From contig JAUPFV010000002.1 in assembly GCA_036936605.1 (NCBI GenBank), positions 339,018,654 to 339,082,653 of the forward strand: DNA of 64,000 bases. Reading direction: 5' to 3'. Within the stretch, counting starts at the first letter, position 1, and the number at the start of each line of letters is the position of its first letter. Shown piece after piece: positions 10,773 through 21,459 of the stretch. This DNA is from Limnanthes douglasii subsp. nivea (lineage: Eukaryota; Streptophyta; Magnoliopsida; Brassicales; Limnanthaceae). Made by a program: the position numbers and the translations under genes. A model generated the notes under the pieces. The model was not told the DNA's origin. It did not search any database and worked only from the letters and a program-made list of their open reading frames with translations.

Positions 10773-11574
10773 GAAGCCTGAGACGACCATGGCGATTTTC
10801 GAAGTGACCAACCCTTTTGATGTCTCCGTTGAATATCTCGATCCCGATGTGAATCGTAACCTCATCGGGGTCATCGAAGAAGAAGTTGCGGAAAGTAATG
10901 GGAACGTAAGAAACCTTTGTGAATTTTTTGAATCATTGATTATTTTTGGAGAAGATTCTATGGCAGGGATCACGCACTCCTCCCGAAAGCGACATATTGT
11001 GAACTTGGCTACTCAGTTAGAAGCTCGGCTCTATCCCCATTTGAAAGGCATCCCTTCTCCGATTTTGTATTCCGACGACGACGACATGCGAGACGTAGCC
11101 GGTCCTCATGAAGATGCCGTCGTTATTGGGGTGGCCATTGCGGGGAAAGAAGTTCGATGCATCCTCGTAGACACCGGAAGCTCAGCCAACATAATCTTTG
11201 CATCGACATTCGCTAAGTTCAAGGAACCCCCGGTAATTAGACGTTCAGACCAAATTATTGTGGGTTTCACAGGTTCAACAGCGGACGTGGTTGGAGAATT
11301 TGAAGGCATCGTTCAGCTAGGCCGCGGGCCATTCAAGAAGGAAGTCACCGTTTTATCCGTCGTGGTAGACGCACCAGCCTCCCATAATGCGATATTTGGT
11401 AGGTCGTGGTTGTCACGAATGCACGCGGTAACGTCCACTGTTTATCAATGCTTGAAATACGTGGTCGGAAACAATGCAGGGGTAGTGCGCAGCAGCCAAA
11501 AAACGACAAGAGAATGCTACCGAGCGGCTTTAGCACCCAAAAGGGATCAAGAGATGGAGCAAGCGCGAGACTAG
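10773..11574 (+). pseudogene. Protease region of element B, ending at the conserved UAG
   Basis: Continuation of the gag frame cut at 339. Linker segments VSVEYLDPDVNRN and GEDSMAGITHSSRKR match those of A and E. The aspartic protease active site is CILVDTGSSANI near 11159-11194 (Asp-Thr-Gly intact), followed by IVGFTGSTADVV and AIFGRSWLSRMH. This segment carries no internal stop and ends with TTRECYRAAL and TAG at 11572, at the same codon column as in A, D and E. Codons are more GC-rich here than in A. Function would be Gag-Pol processing; separated from its gag N-terminus by A it is not expressible as a whole. Confidence 0.88.
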
Positions 11575-11580
11575 CAATTA
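11572..11580 (+). promoter_or_regulatory. Leaky UAG context between protease and RT, element B
   Basis: TAG CAA TTA is identical to the tobamovirus replicase readthrough site (UAG-CAR-YYA). The downstream frame is unchanged and conserved. Readthrough is inferred, not shown. Confidence 0.75.
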
Positions 11581-13584
11581 GTGGGACTTCCATTGGGGTC
11601 GTTACCCGTCGACGATCCCAGGGAAGCTCCCAGTTTTTTAACCACCGACAAAGAATGTGAAAAACATCAATTTATCAAAGATAGAATTTTACAGATAGGA
11701 ATCAAATTGTCACCGGGCTTCAAGGAATAATTGGTATTGTTGCTATAAGAAAATTTGAATTTGTTCGCGTGGTGCTCAAAAGACGTGACCGGAGTCCTGG
11801 AGAACCATGCAATTCACAAGCTAACTATCAATAAGAATGTCAGGCCCATCTCCCAAAAGCGTCGGGCCTTTTCCCCAGAAAAGGCAGAAATCATTCTGAG
11901 AGAGGTTGAAAGAATGCTCAGCGTCGGGCACATCAAAGAATCAAGTTACCCTCTCTGGACGTCCAATCCCGTCCTGGTCAAAAAGAAGAACGAGAAGTGA
12001 AGGATGTGTGTGGACTTTACCGACCTTAATCGAGCATGCCCAAAGGATCCCTTCCCGATGTCGAGAATTGACCAGTTGGTGGATTCCACGTCGGGAAATA
12101 GATTACTATCTTTTATGGATGCATATGCAGGCTACAATCAAATCAAGTTGCACCTAGCGGACTAGGAGAGCACAACATTTGTCACGGGCCGAGGCTTATA
12201 TTGTTATAAGGTTATGTCGTTCAGGTTGAAAAACGCAGGGGCGACCTACCAAAGATTGGTTAACAAGACCTTTGACTGCCAGATAGGAAGGAATATGGAA
12301 GTTTACATCGATGACATGCTAGTGAAGAGCGGCACAGACGAGGACCATCTCGCTGGTTTGAGGGAAACCTTTGACAATCTAAGGAGTATAAATCTCAAAT
12401 TAAACCCGGAGAAATACTCCTTTGGGGTAAGGTCGGGCAAGTTCCTGGGATTCTTTGTTAGCGAAAAAGGAATCGAGGCAGACCCGATCCAATTACAAGC
12501 TCTTACCGACATGACACCACCGAAGAATATTAAGGAGGTCCAGATATTAACCGGGCTCCTGGCGGCCTTGAATCGATTTATTTCTCGTTCATCTAACAAG
12601 TGCGCTTCATTTTTTCAGGTCTTGAGAAACGCTAAGAATTTTGTTTGGACACCGGCTTGCAACACGACCTTTTTGGGGATCAAAACTTATTTATCATCCC
12701 CGAACCTTATAACGAAACCCCTGACCGGGGAGACTCTTTTCCTTTACATAGAGGTTTTAGATTTTGCAGTAAGTGCGGATCTGATCAGCGAGTCGGGAAC
12801 GGTTCCCAGAGCGGTATACTTCGTGAGCAAAAGCCTATTGGATGCTGAGACACGGTATTTGAAGTTGGAAAAAATGTCCTTGGCTTTGGTGACCGCGGCA
12901 CGAAAAATGCGACCATATTTTCAGGCCCACCCCATTGTCGTCCGAACCTTGTTTCCACTCAAGTACATACTTCAGCGACCGAACATGTCAGGGAGAATGT
13001 CTAAATGGTCGGTTGAGTTAGGCGATTTCGACATCAACTTTGAGCCAAGAACAACTATCAAAGGCCAGACCCTGGCTGATTTTATAGTCGAATTCCATTC
13101 CGATCGACCCAACCAAGAAGCACCTCCCGAAGAAGACAAGCTAGTTGAGTGGGTTATCTAAACCGATGGTGGGTCAAACGTCAATGGATGCGGCGCGGGC
13201 GTACAGATAGTCACCCCTACGGGCGTAAGTATGCATCAGGAAATCCGATTGAGTTTTCCTACTTCTAACAATGAATCTGAATATGAAGCTGCCCTGGCTG
13301 GTTTGAGACTAGCACACGTGTGCGGGGCTACACACGTACGTCTTGTTAGTGATTCTCAGCTTTTGATTAATCAAGCTTCGGGAGCGTCGGAAGCTAGGAA
13401 AGAGCACTTGGTTCAGTACTTAGCAGCATTGCGAGTGTTAGCCGCCTCATTCGCCAAAGTAACATATGAGCACGTCCCCAGAACCGAAAATGTAATCGCC
13501 GACTCCCTAGCATCGGCCTCTTGCTCAAGCAGTTACCCTTGGATAACCAAACAAGAAACCCCGTCGATTATAAAGAGGACATAG
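11575..13584 (+). pseudogene. Reverse transcriptase, RNase H and aRNH of element B
   Basis: Same frame as the protease. After the UAG there are 51 open codons with DDPREAPSF, then stops at 11728 and 11746. RT motifs: SNPVLVKKK, RMCVDFTDLNRACPKDPF, SFMDAYAGYNQI and the catalytic YIDD (about 12304-12315). The first RNase H includes YFVSKSLLDAETRYLKLEK. The second RNase H has TDGGSN, SNNESEYEAALAGL and VSDSQLL. Stops at 11998 (TGG to TGA), 12163 (CAG to TAG), 13159 (CAA to TAA) and 13582 (TAG) are mostly C-to-T or G-to-A changes relative to A and E. The pattern fits decay of a cytosine-methylated, silenced copy. Confidence 0.9.
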
Positions 13585-14856
13585 TTGGATAATCGACCAG
13601 AAATTGCTTGCCAGGTATCTTCGGTAACTATTTCAGACTGGAGACGGGATATTATAGCTTTCATGGCCGAAGGATTACTACCAGACGATAATATCTCGGT
13701 TCGAAATATACGAAATAAAGCCCGAGGCTATGTTCTGTTGGGAGACATACTATACAAAAGTCGTTTAGCAGGCCTTTACTGAGATGCTTGGGGGTAAATG
13801 AGTCACAAATAATCGTATCCGAGTTGCATGACGGAGAGGGCGCGGCTCATTGCGGTTACAAAGCGCGGATAAGAAGAATTTTTCTCGCCGGTTTTTATTG
13901 GCCAACGGTAACGGCTGACGCTCAACAGATAGTAGAAACCTACGACACCTATCAAAGATTCGCGAATGCGATAAATATGCCTGTGGCCCCTTTAGAATCA
14001 ATATCTAAAGGCCTACCTTTTGACCGATGGGGAATCGATCTCGTAGGGCCGTTACCGATGGCATCCGGTGGAAGACAAACGATTGTGGTGGCGGTGGATT
14101 ACTTTTCCAAATGGGTAGAATCCGAGCCGTTGTCGGGAACGAGAACTAAAGATGTCATCAAATTTATTTGGTCGAATATCTGCTGTAGATTCGGGGTACC
14201 TCAGAAGCTCACCATGGATAACAGACCTCAGTTTGACAGCAGCGAGATGAAATCCTTTTGTACGACCCATAGGATTAGGCAATGCTTTTCTTCCCCTTTC
14301 CATCCACAAGCGAACGGGAAAGTTGAAGTTACGAACCGAACCATCTTGGACGAACTTAAAAAGTTGGAAAATGGCCGGATTACTTACACGAAGTGTTATG
14401 GGCTTACCGAACTACACCTCGAACAACGACTAAAGAATTTCCTTATGCCTTAGTATATGGAATGGATGCGGTCACCCCAGCAGAGTCGATCTTCCCATCT
14501 TTTAGGGTCGGTAACTATGATGAAAATAAAAACGAGGGTGACAGACGACTAACTCTAGATCTGATAGAAGAAAAAAGGTACTGAGCTCAACTAAATTATT
14601 TACATTATGAGACCCTAATAAGGAGTCAGTATGCGTTAAAAGTACGTCGACGAGAGTTCAAGGTCGGAGATAGGGTTTTGAAAAGAGTTTTTCTGCATAC
14701 TAAAGACAAAAGCCTCGGCAAGCTCGCCCCGAACTGGGAAGGACCGTACAAAGTAATGAAAGAATTAAGAGTGGGGCATATCGGTTGCAGGACAAGCACG
14801 GGAGTTTGTTAAGGCTCTCGTGGAACATCGAACATTTGAAGCTATATTTGGAGTAA
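13585..14856 (+). pseudogene. Integrase of element B
   Basis: Runs from the linker DWRRDIIAFMAEGLLPDD through the zinc-binding region (HDGEGAAHCGYKARIRR), the catalytic core (GIDLVGPLPMASGG, VAVDYFSKWVE, CCRFGVPQKLT, then DNRPQF where relatives have DNGPQF, and NGKVEVTNRTIL) to the C-terminal end SWNIEHLKLYLE with TAA at 14854. Frameshifts near 13780 and 14370-14450 and stops near 14450 and 14581 break it. The Gly-to-Arg change next to the second catalytic Asp is a further defect. Confidence 0.87.
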
Positions 14857-14913
14857 TTTTGTTGATTTTTGTAACTTTGTAATCATTGTTTGTGTAAGAA
14901 CCTTTGGTCGGGG

Positions 14914-14962
14914 ATGCACTCTTTCCTACCTCGGTGGCGCGAGAAGGTTTTAATGAGGCATC
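14914..14962 (+). other. Conserved post-integrase hairpin block, element B
   Basis: CACTCTTTCCTACC, stem CTCG, loop GTGGCG, stem CGAG, then AAGGTTTTAATGAGGC. The stem differs from A at paired positions, so pairing is kept. Confidence 0.6.
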
Positions 14963-15620
14963 CATAGCAACTGACCTTTTTTAATCCAAAATTTTGCCCT
15001 TCAATCTCATAAGTATTAAACAGGAGTCCATTAGCTAACGAGCTGGTGGACAACCTTTGGCGATCTTAATTGACCAACAGAACCTTCATAGGTTTTTCAG
15101 TGTTTAAATTGATCCACATTTTTATTCCCGACCCTATGGGGAGATTTTCAATTTTACATTGATCAACAGAACCTTAATAGGTTTTTCAGTGTCTAAACTG
15201 ATCCACATTTTTATTCCCGACCCTATGGGAAGATTTCAATTTTACATTGATCAACAGAACCTTAACAGGTTTTTCAGTGTTTAAATTGATCCACATTTTT
15301 CCCGACCCCGTGGGAAAATTTTCAATTAGATATTGATCCACAGAACCTTGAATGGGTTTTTCAGTGTTTAACCAATCTACATATTATTTCCGACCCTACG
15401 GGAATTTTTCACTTAGTTGTTGACCAACAGAACCTTATATGGTTTTTTGGTATTCAACCAATCTACATTTTATTCCCGACAAATATGAATTTATAAAAGC
15501 ATAGGGAAAATAACGTCACGATTGTGGATATTGATTTTCAGAAACGTCGGTTACAAAAACGGTTTAAAAGGATTCTACAGACCCAAAAGATACAAAATTT
15601 AAATACAGAAACATAGGAAG
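14963..15620 (+). repeat. Tandem repeat of about 88 bp, nearly 5 copies, element B (core 15072-15490)
   Basis: Units begin GA(C/T)CAACAGAACCTT and contain GTTTTTCAGTG, GATCCACATTTTT and CCCGACCCTATGGG. Starts are near 15072, 15161, 15249, 15334 and 15421, the last incomplete. The array lies between integrase and the antisense gene and is not seen in E. The rest of the interval has no gene. Confidence 0.85.
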
Positions 15621-18211
15621 TCAAGCGTCCTCTTCCTCCGACTCGGTTTCGGTGTCGTCCGACTCTTCGTCCTCGCAGACCACAGCAACGGGGCAGTCGG
15701 CCTCAGGAACATCTAGCCACATGGACCCAATAGGAAGGTCGGGGAAACGATGATGAAAGGACAGCACATAAGCGGCCTTAGCCTCGGTCGTCTCATTTTC
15801 CATCCACTTCTGGCACTTATTAGCAAAAAGGGCATTAGCACCATTTAGATCGGCAATTTCCTGCACCAACTGCCCAGCATGGTCGTCCCGGTCTTTTCTG
15901 ACTTGCGCCAGGGTTTTTTCGACCATCTCCAGCTTCTCTTTCAAGAGCTTCTGAGCTGCCTTTCCTTTCTTCACTTCCTCTTCAAGCGCGACAACCTTCC
16001 CGTCCGCGTCCGTCAACTTCTGGCTTAGCTCCCCTGCCTGCTGCTCTTTCATCGCCATTGGCACGATCATATTATACAAAGATAGGGACAACTCGTCTGT
16101 TATCCGCAAACGGAATGTGTGCAGACTCCCAGGCACGGATAGCACAGGCAGCTTAGTACCGCTCGATGACGCTACGACATTTTTTGAGGCCTTTGAGGGA
16201 CAAGCATCGTCGGGGACCACCACTACGGGATCTGCTGCAGTCACACCCTTAACCTCCCCATATTGCTCAAAAAGTTCCGGGAGGGTTGCATTATCAACAA
16301 AAGCAGACGATGTGGTAGATCTACCCTTCTTCTTCGAGCGTTTCGACATTTTGACTAGAGCACCGTGTGCCTCAGCCTTCCCCTTTCGCTTATTGGCCAG
16401 CTTCTCGGACCGATGGGCCTCGCCATCCTCAGCGGCAGCTTCATCCTTTTGTCCCTCTGTGTCGGCCCCTTTAGCCTCGGCATTTGCCTGCTCGACCTCT
16501 TCATCCGATTTGGGGCGCTTGCTGGGAGCCTTGTTGCGCTTCAGAAGAAACAATTGTGCGTCGGGCGCGTCCGTCTTCGCGACCAAGTCCACCAAGCTGG
16601 GTGGTTGGCGCAGCTGCTCAATAGTGAGCGGTTCAGACGAGCAACGCGAGAGGTTACTCGTGATCAGGTTCGTATTGTTGAAGGCGCGATGGAACGCCCG
16701 ACCCTAGTGCTTCTTGGCATTTTTCTTCATAATTTGGAAGGTCCACTTTGCCAGGTTTGAAGAAATCCTTCTTCAACCTCTGGATAAACTCCTTCAACAC
16801 TACACAAAGGATTGGTCCATTATGTAAATAATAATAATAATAATAATAAATACCATCAGGAACCCAGGTCTGCAGCAATCGCCTAGAGTTCTCCTTGCTA
16901 TAGGGGTGACCATTTTACCAGCAGCCACTGAGGAAGACAAATCGATGCTTCCAACCTTTGTCGCCTTTGAGGAAGTCATTTAAAATATTCCAAGTATTGG
17001 CCAAGCAAGAATAGAAGAAGGGGGACTTTGAAGATTTCGAGAGCCCTGACATGGCTATGTACTCAGTCATTGGCATAACCCGACCCGATAGGCGTGAGGC
17101 CATTATGCATGACATCAACGTATACCACGCGTTGGGTGTTAGCTGTGAGGGGCAAGTGTTAAGGGTCTTGAAATACAGAGCAATCTCAGGATCCAGAGGA
17201 AACCTGAGGCCCCAGTTGAAGAGCTCTGTGAAGATGACGATCTCCCGTGACCGAACATGCACTCGCGTCTCCCTAGGAACGGGGAATCGAACAGTGACGC
17301 ACTCCGGGATACCCCACCAGATTAGAAGCTCTGCCTGTTCCACGGCAGAGAACTAAAGGTACTTGCCCTCAAAAAGGGAAATGACGTTGTCCCGGGGCAA
17401 CCAACGATGGTAGGTTGTAGTTATGACTGCCTCAATCTCCGCGGGAAGAGGCTCTTCGGAAGGAGCAGCAGTGTTGCCAACAGCGGCAATACCTTCCTCA
17501 GCAGCCAAAACGTCGGCTTCTGGCTCCTCGATATTTTCTGCCGGGACCGCATCAGGTCTAGGGGGCTGACCGCATGAGGATCGGACGGTTGTGCAATAGG
17601 TTCGGTAAAACTAGAGCTACTTCCGGTACGGGCGAGTTGCGATTCTTTTCGCTGTTGACGAGCATGCTCGTTCTCCAGTTCTAGACGGTCCAAATCTTGT
17701 TGGGTAACGCCCAAATGGGTACGCGCGGTATTGACACCGGTCCGATACCCTTGTATGTTGGGTGTACGCTGGATTATTTCGGGAGAATTACCCCCTACTG
17801 GCGAAGTCGATGTATTTTAGTCTCCCATGGAAAGAAACCTGGTTTTTCCTTGACGTCGAGGGGGAAATGGGCCAAAACAGTATAAGAATTCACCGACGAA
17901 GGCGTCAGGCGGTTAACCTGAGTAACCGGGGAGTGTGGAGAGCTGCTGCTAGAGGGAATAACGATGACTTTGAGGTTTGGAGCGTCAGACGTTTCAGGTA
18001 CAATAAAGGATTCAGAAGGTATTGGATTAGGAAGGACAGGGTCGTGGGGAAGCGGCACGGGCGTAAAGGGCTTCGTGTCAGAACTCCAAATTAGTCCCGC
18101 AGCTCGGTACTCTTCAGCACGGTCACCAATACTGGCCCAGTCGACAAATCCGAACGCAGGCTCTTTCTTCTTCTTCGCTTTTTGTTTTATCTTCGGGTTC
18201 CTACTTTTCAT
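15621..18211 (-). pseudogene. Antisense gene of element B (PF04195-like domain, coiled coil, acidic tail)
   Basis: Starts at ATG 18211 with a basic N-terminus (MKSRNPKIKQKAKKKKEPAF). The globular domain is read at 17343-16915: WWGIPECVTVRF, VIFTELFNWGLRFPLDPEIA, PSQLTPNAWYTLMSCIMASR. A candidate intron at 16800-16853 (GT-AG, phase 1, only 54 nt and made of ATT repeats) precedes VLKEFIQRLKK, the same position and phase as in A, C and D. The last exon (16595-15621) is one open frame of 324 residues with a KRSKKKGR basic motif, a long heptad-repeat coiled coil (about residues 190-275), AYVLSFHHRFPDLPIGSMWL and an acidic tail ending EEEDA. Stops and frameshifts break the region before 17400. It is the best preserved C-terminal half in the window. 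Confidence 0.75.
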
Positions 18212-18218
18212 AAACCTT

Positions 18219-18311
18219 TCTCTCTCTCTCTCTCTCTCTAAAATAGTCAGGACATCACTTTCTCTCTCTAGAATTCCGTTGAGAGTGATTCTTGCGAATG
18301 AGGTATTTATA
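18219..18311 (-). promoter_or_regulatory. Antisense promoter and leader of element B: TATA box and GA tract
   Basis: On the minus strand CTATAAATACC lies at 18314-18304, 93 bp before the antisense ATG at 18211. A GA microsatellite (plus strand CT run at 18219-18240) lies between them in the leader. Confidence 0.65.
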
Positions 18312-18816
18312 GGCTCCCTTACTTAACCGCTTCTCGCATGGGGGAGTCCAAACGACGAAAAGCAGCGGGAAGTCGAAATGCCTTTTGGAAAGATGTGCAG
18401 ACGAGCACGCTTCGAATACTCGGATGACACGTGTAGCTTTTTGCTCAAGTTAGCATCATAAATCTACACCAACTAGCTCTGTTAGATATGCTATTTGGGC
18501 TTCATATACCTGGTTTGCCTACTAAAAAATCTGATTACCCGTTTGGGCCCATGGGGAATCTGTCAATCAGGGTCGATAGCAGACCCATGAAAAGGGTTTG
18601 AGCATCAGGACGATTCGCAGCCGTCCTAGGATAGAGCGGACAGTCGGGGAACCCCAGGGCAATCGATACCAAGGTTGTCCGGTCGTTCGGTATCGGGGCG
18701 TAGGGGATAGAGGCGTTTCGAACCAACTCGGTACCAAGGCGTAGGGGCAGAGGCGTTTCGAACCAACTCATTTTACGAGTCTTCATTCCCGACGCTCTTG
18801 AAGACTGGGAGGCTAC
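18312..18816. other. 3' spacer of element B with polypurine tract
   Basis: No gene. Two near-identical pieces containing GGCGTAGGGG and GAGGCGTTTCGAACCAACTC occur near 18695-18735 and 18738-18770. The polypurine tract GACTGGGAGGCTAC (18803-18816) abuts the 3' LTR. Confidence 0.7.
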
Positions 18817-19143
18817 TGATAAGAGAGTAAGGTGGATCTTATTAGAAAATGAGTTAATTGTAAACGGGAGAAGGGAAATATGCCTATTGTTGTATTTATT
18901 ATTTATTGGGAAGCTATTTGTAAACAAAATAATTTGTAAAAGACCAATAGTGAAATAATACAAGACCACTAAGGATATAAACGGGACCCACCTTCCCCAC
19001 TATAAAAGGGAGCCCATTTATTCTTGGTAGGTGGACAATTCTTTTTATATTCTCTCTTTCTACTTTCTCTCTACATTTGGAATATTAGTCACGTCAGCTT
19101 CAAGATCCAATATTCTCATTTCTTGTCATTTATTCTCTCATCA
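18817..19143 (+). repeat. 3' LTR of element B
   Basis: Starts TGATAAGAGAG after a polypurine tract and is read to CTCATCA at 19143, 327 bp, similar in size and termini to the LTR of E. TATAAAA at 19001-19007 is the LTR promoter. The right end is set by comparison with E and by the LINE coding sequence that starts next; the partner LTR is outside the window. Confidence 0.82.
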
Positions 19144-19700
19144 GTCCTGACTTGGAGGAAAATTTTACGTCTGAGGCATTTGATTAGCAAACGACACACG
19201 ATAGCGATCAATAATGAGAAGACTACCTCTTTTTGGTACGACCGTTGGCTACTCCCTACCTTTATGGTAACCCGTTATAAGCAAAAAATTATTCATAATT
19301 AAGAGTTTGACAATACTCTTACAGCATGAGACATCATTTTGGATGAACTCTAGAACTCGACGACCCAAATAAGATCGGCAAGTACTAAAAATCATCGCAA
19401 CTTTTTGGAGATTAACAACTTCATTTTTGCTCTCACTTCTCCTATTATTAGTTATAACGAGGTTCATTGTTGGACCGCCAATAGTTGAAACACAAAATTC
19501 ACAACCAAAGACACCTACAATGCAATACGTACTTCCACTCTTTGTGTGGGGTCGCTGAGTTAGTATGGCATAAATACAATATACCTCGTCATTTTTTTTA
19601 TTTACTCGTAATCCAAGAAAAAAATTGTCAACCCGAGAAAAATTTATAAGTTGGAGACTAAGCTTCCCAACAAACCGTATGTTGTGCAAATCATGTGCTA
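19144..19700 (+). pseudogene. LINE ORF2 C-terminal remnant
   Basis: Directly after element B the plus strand reads VLTWRKILRLRHLISKRH and then TSFWYDRWLLP, the pattern that follows reverse transcriptase in plant LINEs (a Trp-rich segment before the RVT zinc-finger region). Further on, with stops, it reads NEVHCWTANS and TKFTTKDTYNAI, matching the consensus form W-x(n)-G-x-F-[ST]-x-[KR]-x-x-Y of that region. It is probably the insertion target of B, with the upstream LINE sequence lying left of the window. Decayed and partial. The minus-strand ORF over the same interval is taken as a shadow. Confidence 0.65.
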
Positions 19701-20489
19701 AATCCATCAATCCTATTATTTATGACTATTGCTTCACTAAGAGTATCTGAATCGCAACTAGTTCCGAATTCGGGTTCACACTAAACTAAACGACACTAAT
19801 TAACTGTGCTCGAGAGGACTGTTAATGGTTCCAGAGTTTCGAGAATCGAACCGGTGAGAATCAGAGTGTGAAACTGACATGCAAGAACCGCCCGTGGACG
19901 AGACCGATTCATACTAGTTCGGTTTGTAGTTCTATTCGAAAAACTGAAACCGATAAAAACCAAATTATTAAAACCGGTTTGAGACCAAATCGATAAAATT
20001 TGTAAATCGGTGGAATCAATAAAGAAACGAATCGATAAAATTCCAGTAAACGGTTTTATTTTTTAATTAATTTTTAATAATAATCATAAAATTAATTAAT
20101 AATTTTATAAATAATTGTTTAATAGGTCTTAATAATTAATATACTGTAAACTTATTTATTTTATGACAACTAATTATTATAACTATTGACTTTATCACTA
20201 TTATAATAGCTAAAAATTAACTATTGATTTTATGATTGTTGTAACTACATTTTCTTTTAATTTGTTTTAATGTAGTGAAAATTTATTTATATAATATAAT
20301 TTATTTAATTAAAATTGGACCAAACCGAAAATACAACGAAATGAATTCATCCGGTCCGAAACATTATATGTATTAATCCTACCCGATTAAGTAAAAAATC
20401 AAAATGTTTGATCTTTACGATTTGACGCGATAATATAAAATTTACGATGGAAGCTGAACTGCGGAATGTAATTTTTATTTATTTATTAT
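19701..20489. other. AT-rich spacer, nothing recognised
   Basis: Only AT-rich sequence with scattered AACCGG words near 19850-20060. No coding signal, LTR or inverted repeat stands out. Confidence 0.5.
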
Positions 20490-20501
20490 GTTTTCGCCTA
20501 T

Positions 20502-21044
20502 TTTTTTTTTTTTTTTTTTTTTCTTCGGAGGGAACCCGCAGCCGCTACTCAGAGTGCAATGAGTGCGCACAGGGTAAGAGCATCCCCAACAGCTACTCTA
20601 AAAATTTGGTAAATATACCTAGGATTTTGATACTCTAAAATTTTAGATTATCATATAATCCAACAGCTATTGTATAATTAAGGTAGTTTTTATTTTAGCA
20701 GGTGGAAGAGAAAAAAAAAGAATAATTATAGAGAGTGGGTAACTTCCACTCTAAATATACCTACCTAAAATTACGCAATTAAATATAACTAGCCTAATAG
20801 ATTATCTGTTGGAAGGAAAAAATTGGGGAATAATCTCCAAATTTGCTATCTAGTCCCATATACCTACTCTGTTGGGGATGCTCTAAACCCTCAGTCTGAC
20901 GCGATAGCCTGCAAACCAACGCCAGAAGATAAACCACACAAGGTGACAGGCTCAGCCGAGAAAGCGTATGCAGAGGGACTCGAACTCATGACCTTTTGGT
21001 TATAAGAATGTCATGCTCAACCAACTCGGCTACCCCTTGGGGGC
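20502..21044 (-). mobile_element. tRNA-derived SINE (Au-like), split by a MITE
   Basis: Read on the minus strand it starts at 21044 with a tRNA-like head. The A box TAGCCGAGTTGG is at 21032-21021 and the B box GTTCGAGTCCC at 20985-20975. The body includes TGTGTGGTTTATC, GGTTTGCAGGCTATCGCGTC and, beyond the MITE, GTGCGCACTCATTGC and GCGGCTGCGGGTTCCC, and the end is an A tract (plus-strand T run). The 12-bp direct repeat GTTTTCGCCTAT flanks it at 20490-20501 and 21045-21056. Without the MITE the SINE is about 234 bp. The Au family name is from memory. Confidence 0.87.
20578..20883. mobile_element. MITE with TAA target duplication (PIF/Harbinger-like), inside the SINE
   Basis: 306 bp. Terminal inverted repeats start GAGCATCCCCAACAG at each end (15 bp perfect), and TAA flanks at 20575-20577 and 20884-20886. 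Removing it with one TAA rejoins the SINE body. A 3-bp TAA/TTA duplication is the mark of the PIF/Harbinger class. No ORF, so it is non-autonomous. Confidence 0.85.
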
Positions 21045-21056
21045 GTTTTCGCCTAT

Positions 21057-21459
21057 ATTACAGGCTATGCTTCGGGATTTTTTGAGTAATCTTTTGTCCT
21101 ACATTTTTTTAATCAAAATATTTATTTTAAAAACGCGTATGTGGCATTTTTAATATGAAATGATACTATTTTATATAAAATCGAACAAGAGACATCTGAT
21201 CTACCAAACACACCGAATAAACAGTGCACAAATCCGAAAATCGAAAGAAAAAAATATGATATAAACTAAACTTATATATTATCAATCATTTATGGATAAA
21301 TGTCTAAAAAGATTTCGTACAAAATAAGAGCGTATCACCATCATCATCCCACTACCTTTCTATACCATCAATAGTTATAGTGCTATAATTTTCCAATCAA
21401 AATTGCAGACAAGTTGATATAGAAAATTAAGAAAACCGAACTAACAAACAGACAAACAA
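21057..21459. other. Intergenic region upstream of the RING gene
   Basis: AT-rich sequence that presumably contains the promoter of the next gene. No TATA box could be singled out with confidence. Confidence 0.4.

Larger units (their letters stand above)
1..19143 (+). mobile_element. Element B: Tat-type Ty3/gypsy retrotransposon, 5' end outside window, split by element A
   Basis: Order on the plus strand is gag end (2-339), insertion of A (340-10767), protease, RT, two RNase H domains, integrase, a tandem repeat, a minus-strand antisense gene, a polypurine tract and a 3' LTR at 18817-19143. Its LTR starts TGATAA and ends TCATCA, as in element E, so B and E look like one family and A/C/D another. 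The 5' LTR is not in the window, so age and target duplication cannot be read. The DNA after its 3' end codes for a LINE C-terminus, so B appears to have landed in a LINE. Confidence 0.88.

Noticed and set aside
16117..16707. Plus-strand ORF of 196 codons
   Set aside because: Shadow of the antisense gene of B, whose minus-strand frame has a coherent coiled coil and conserved C-terminus.
19249..19710. Minus-strand ORF of 153 codons
   Set aside because: It lies opposite the LINE C-terminal remnant, which explains the plus strand better; the minus translation has no recognisable motif.
20966..21044. tRNA gene on the minus strand
   Set aside because: A and B boxes are present, but the body, A tail and 12-bp duplication show this is the head of a SINE; no acceptor-stem pairing was found.
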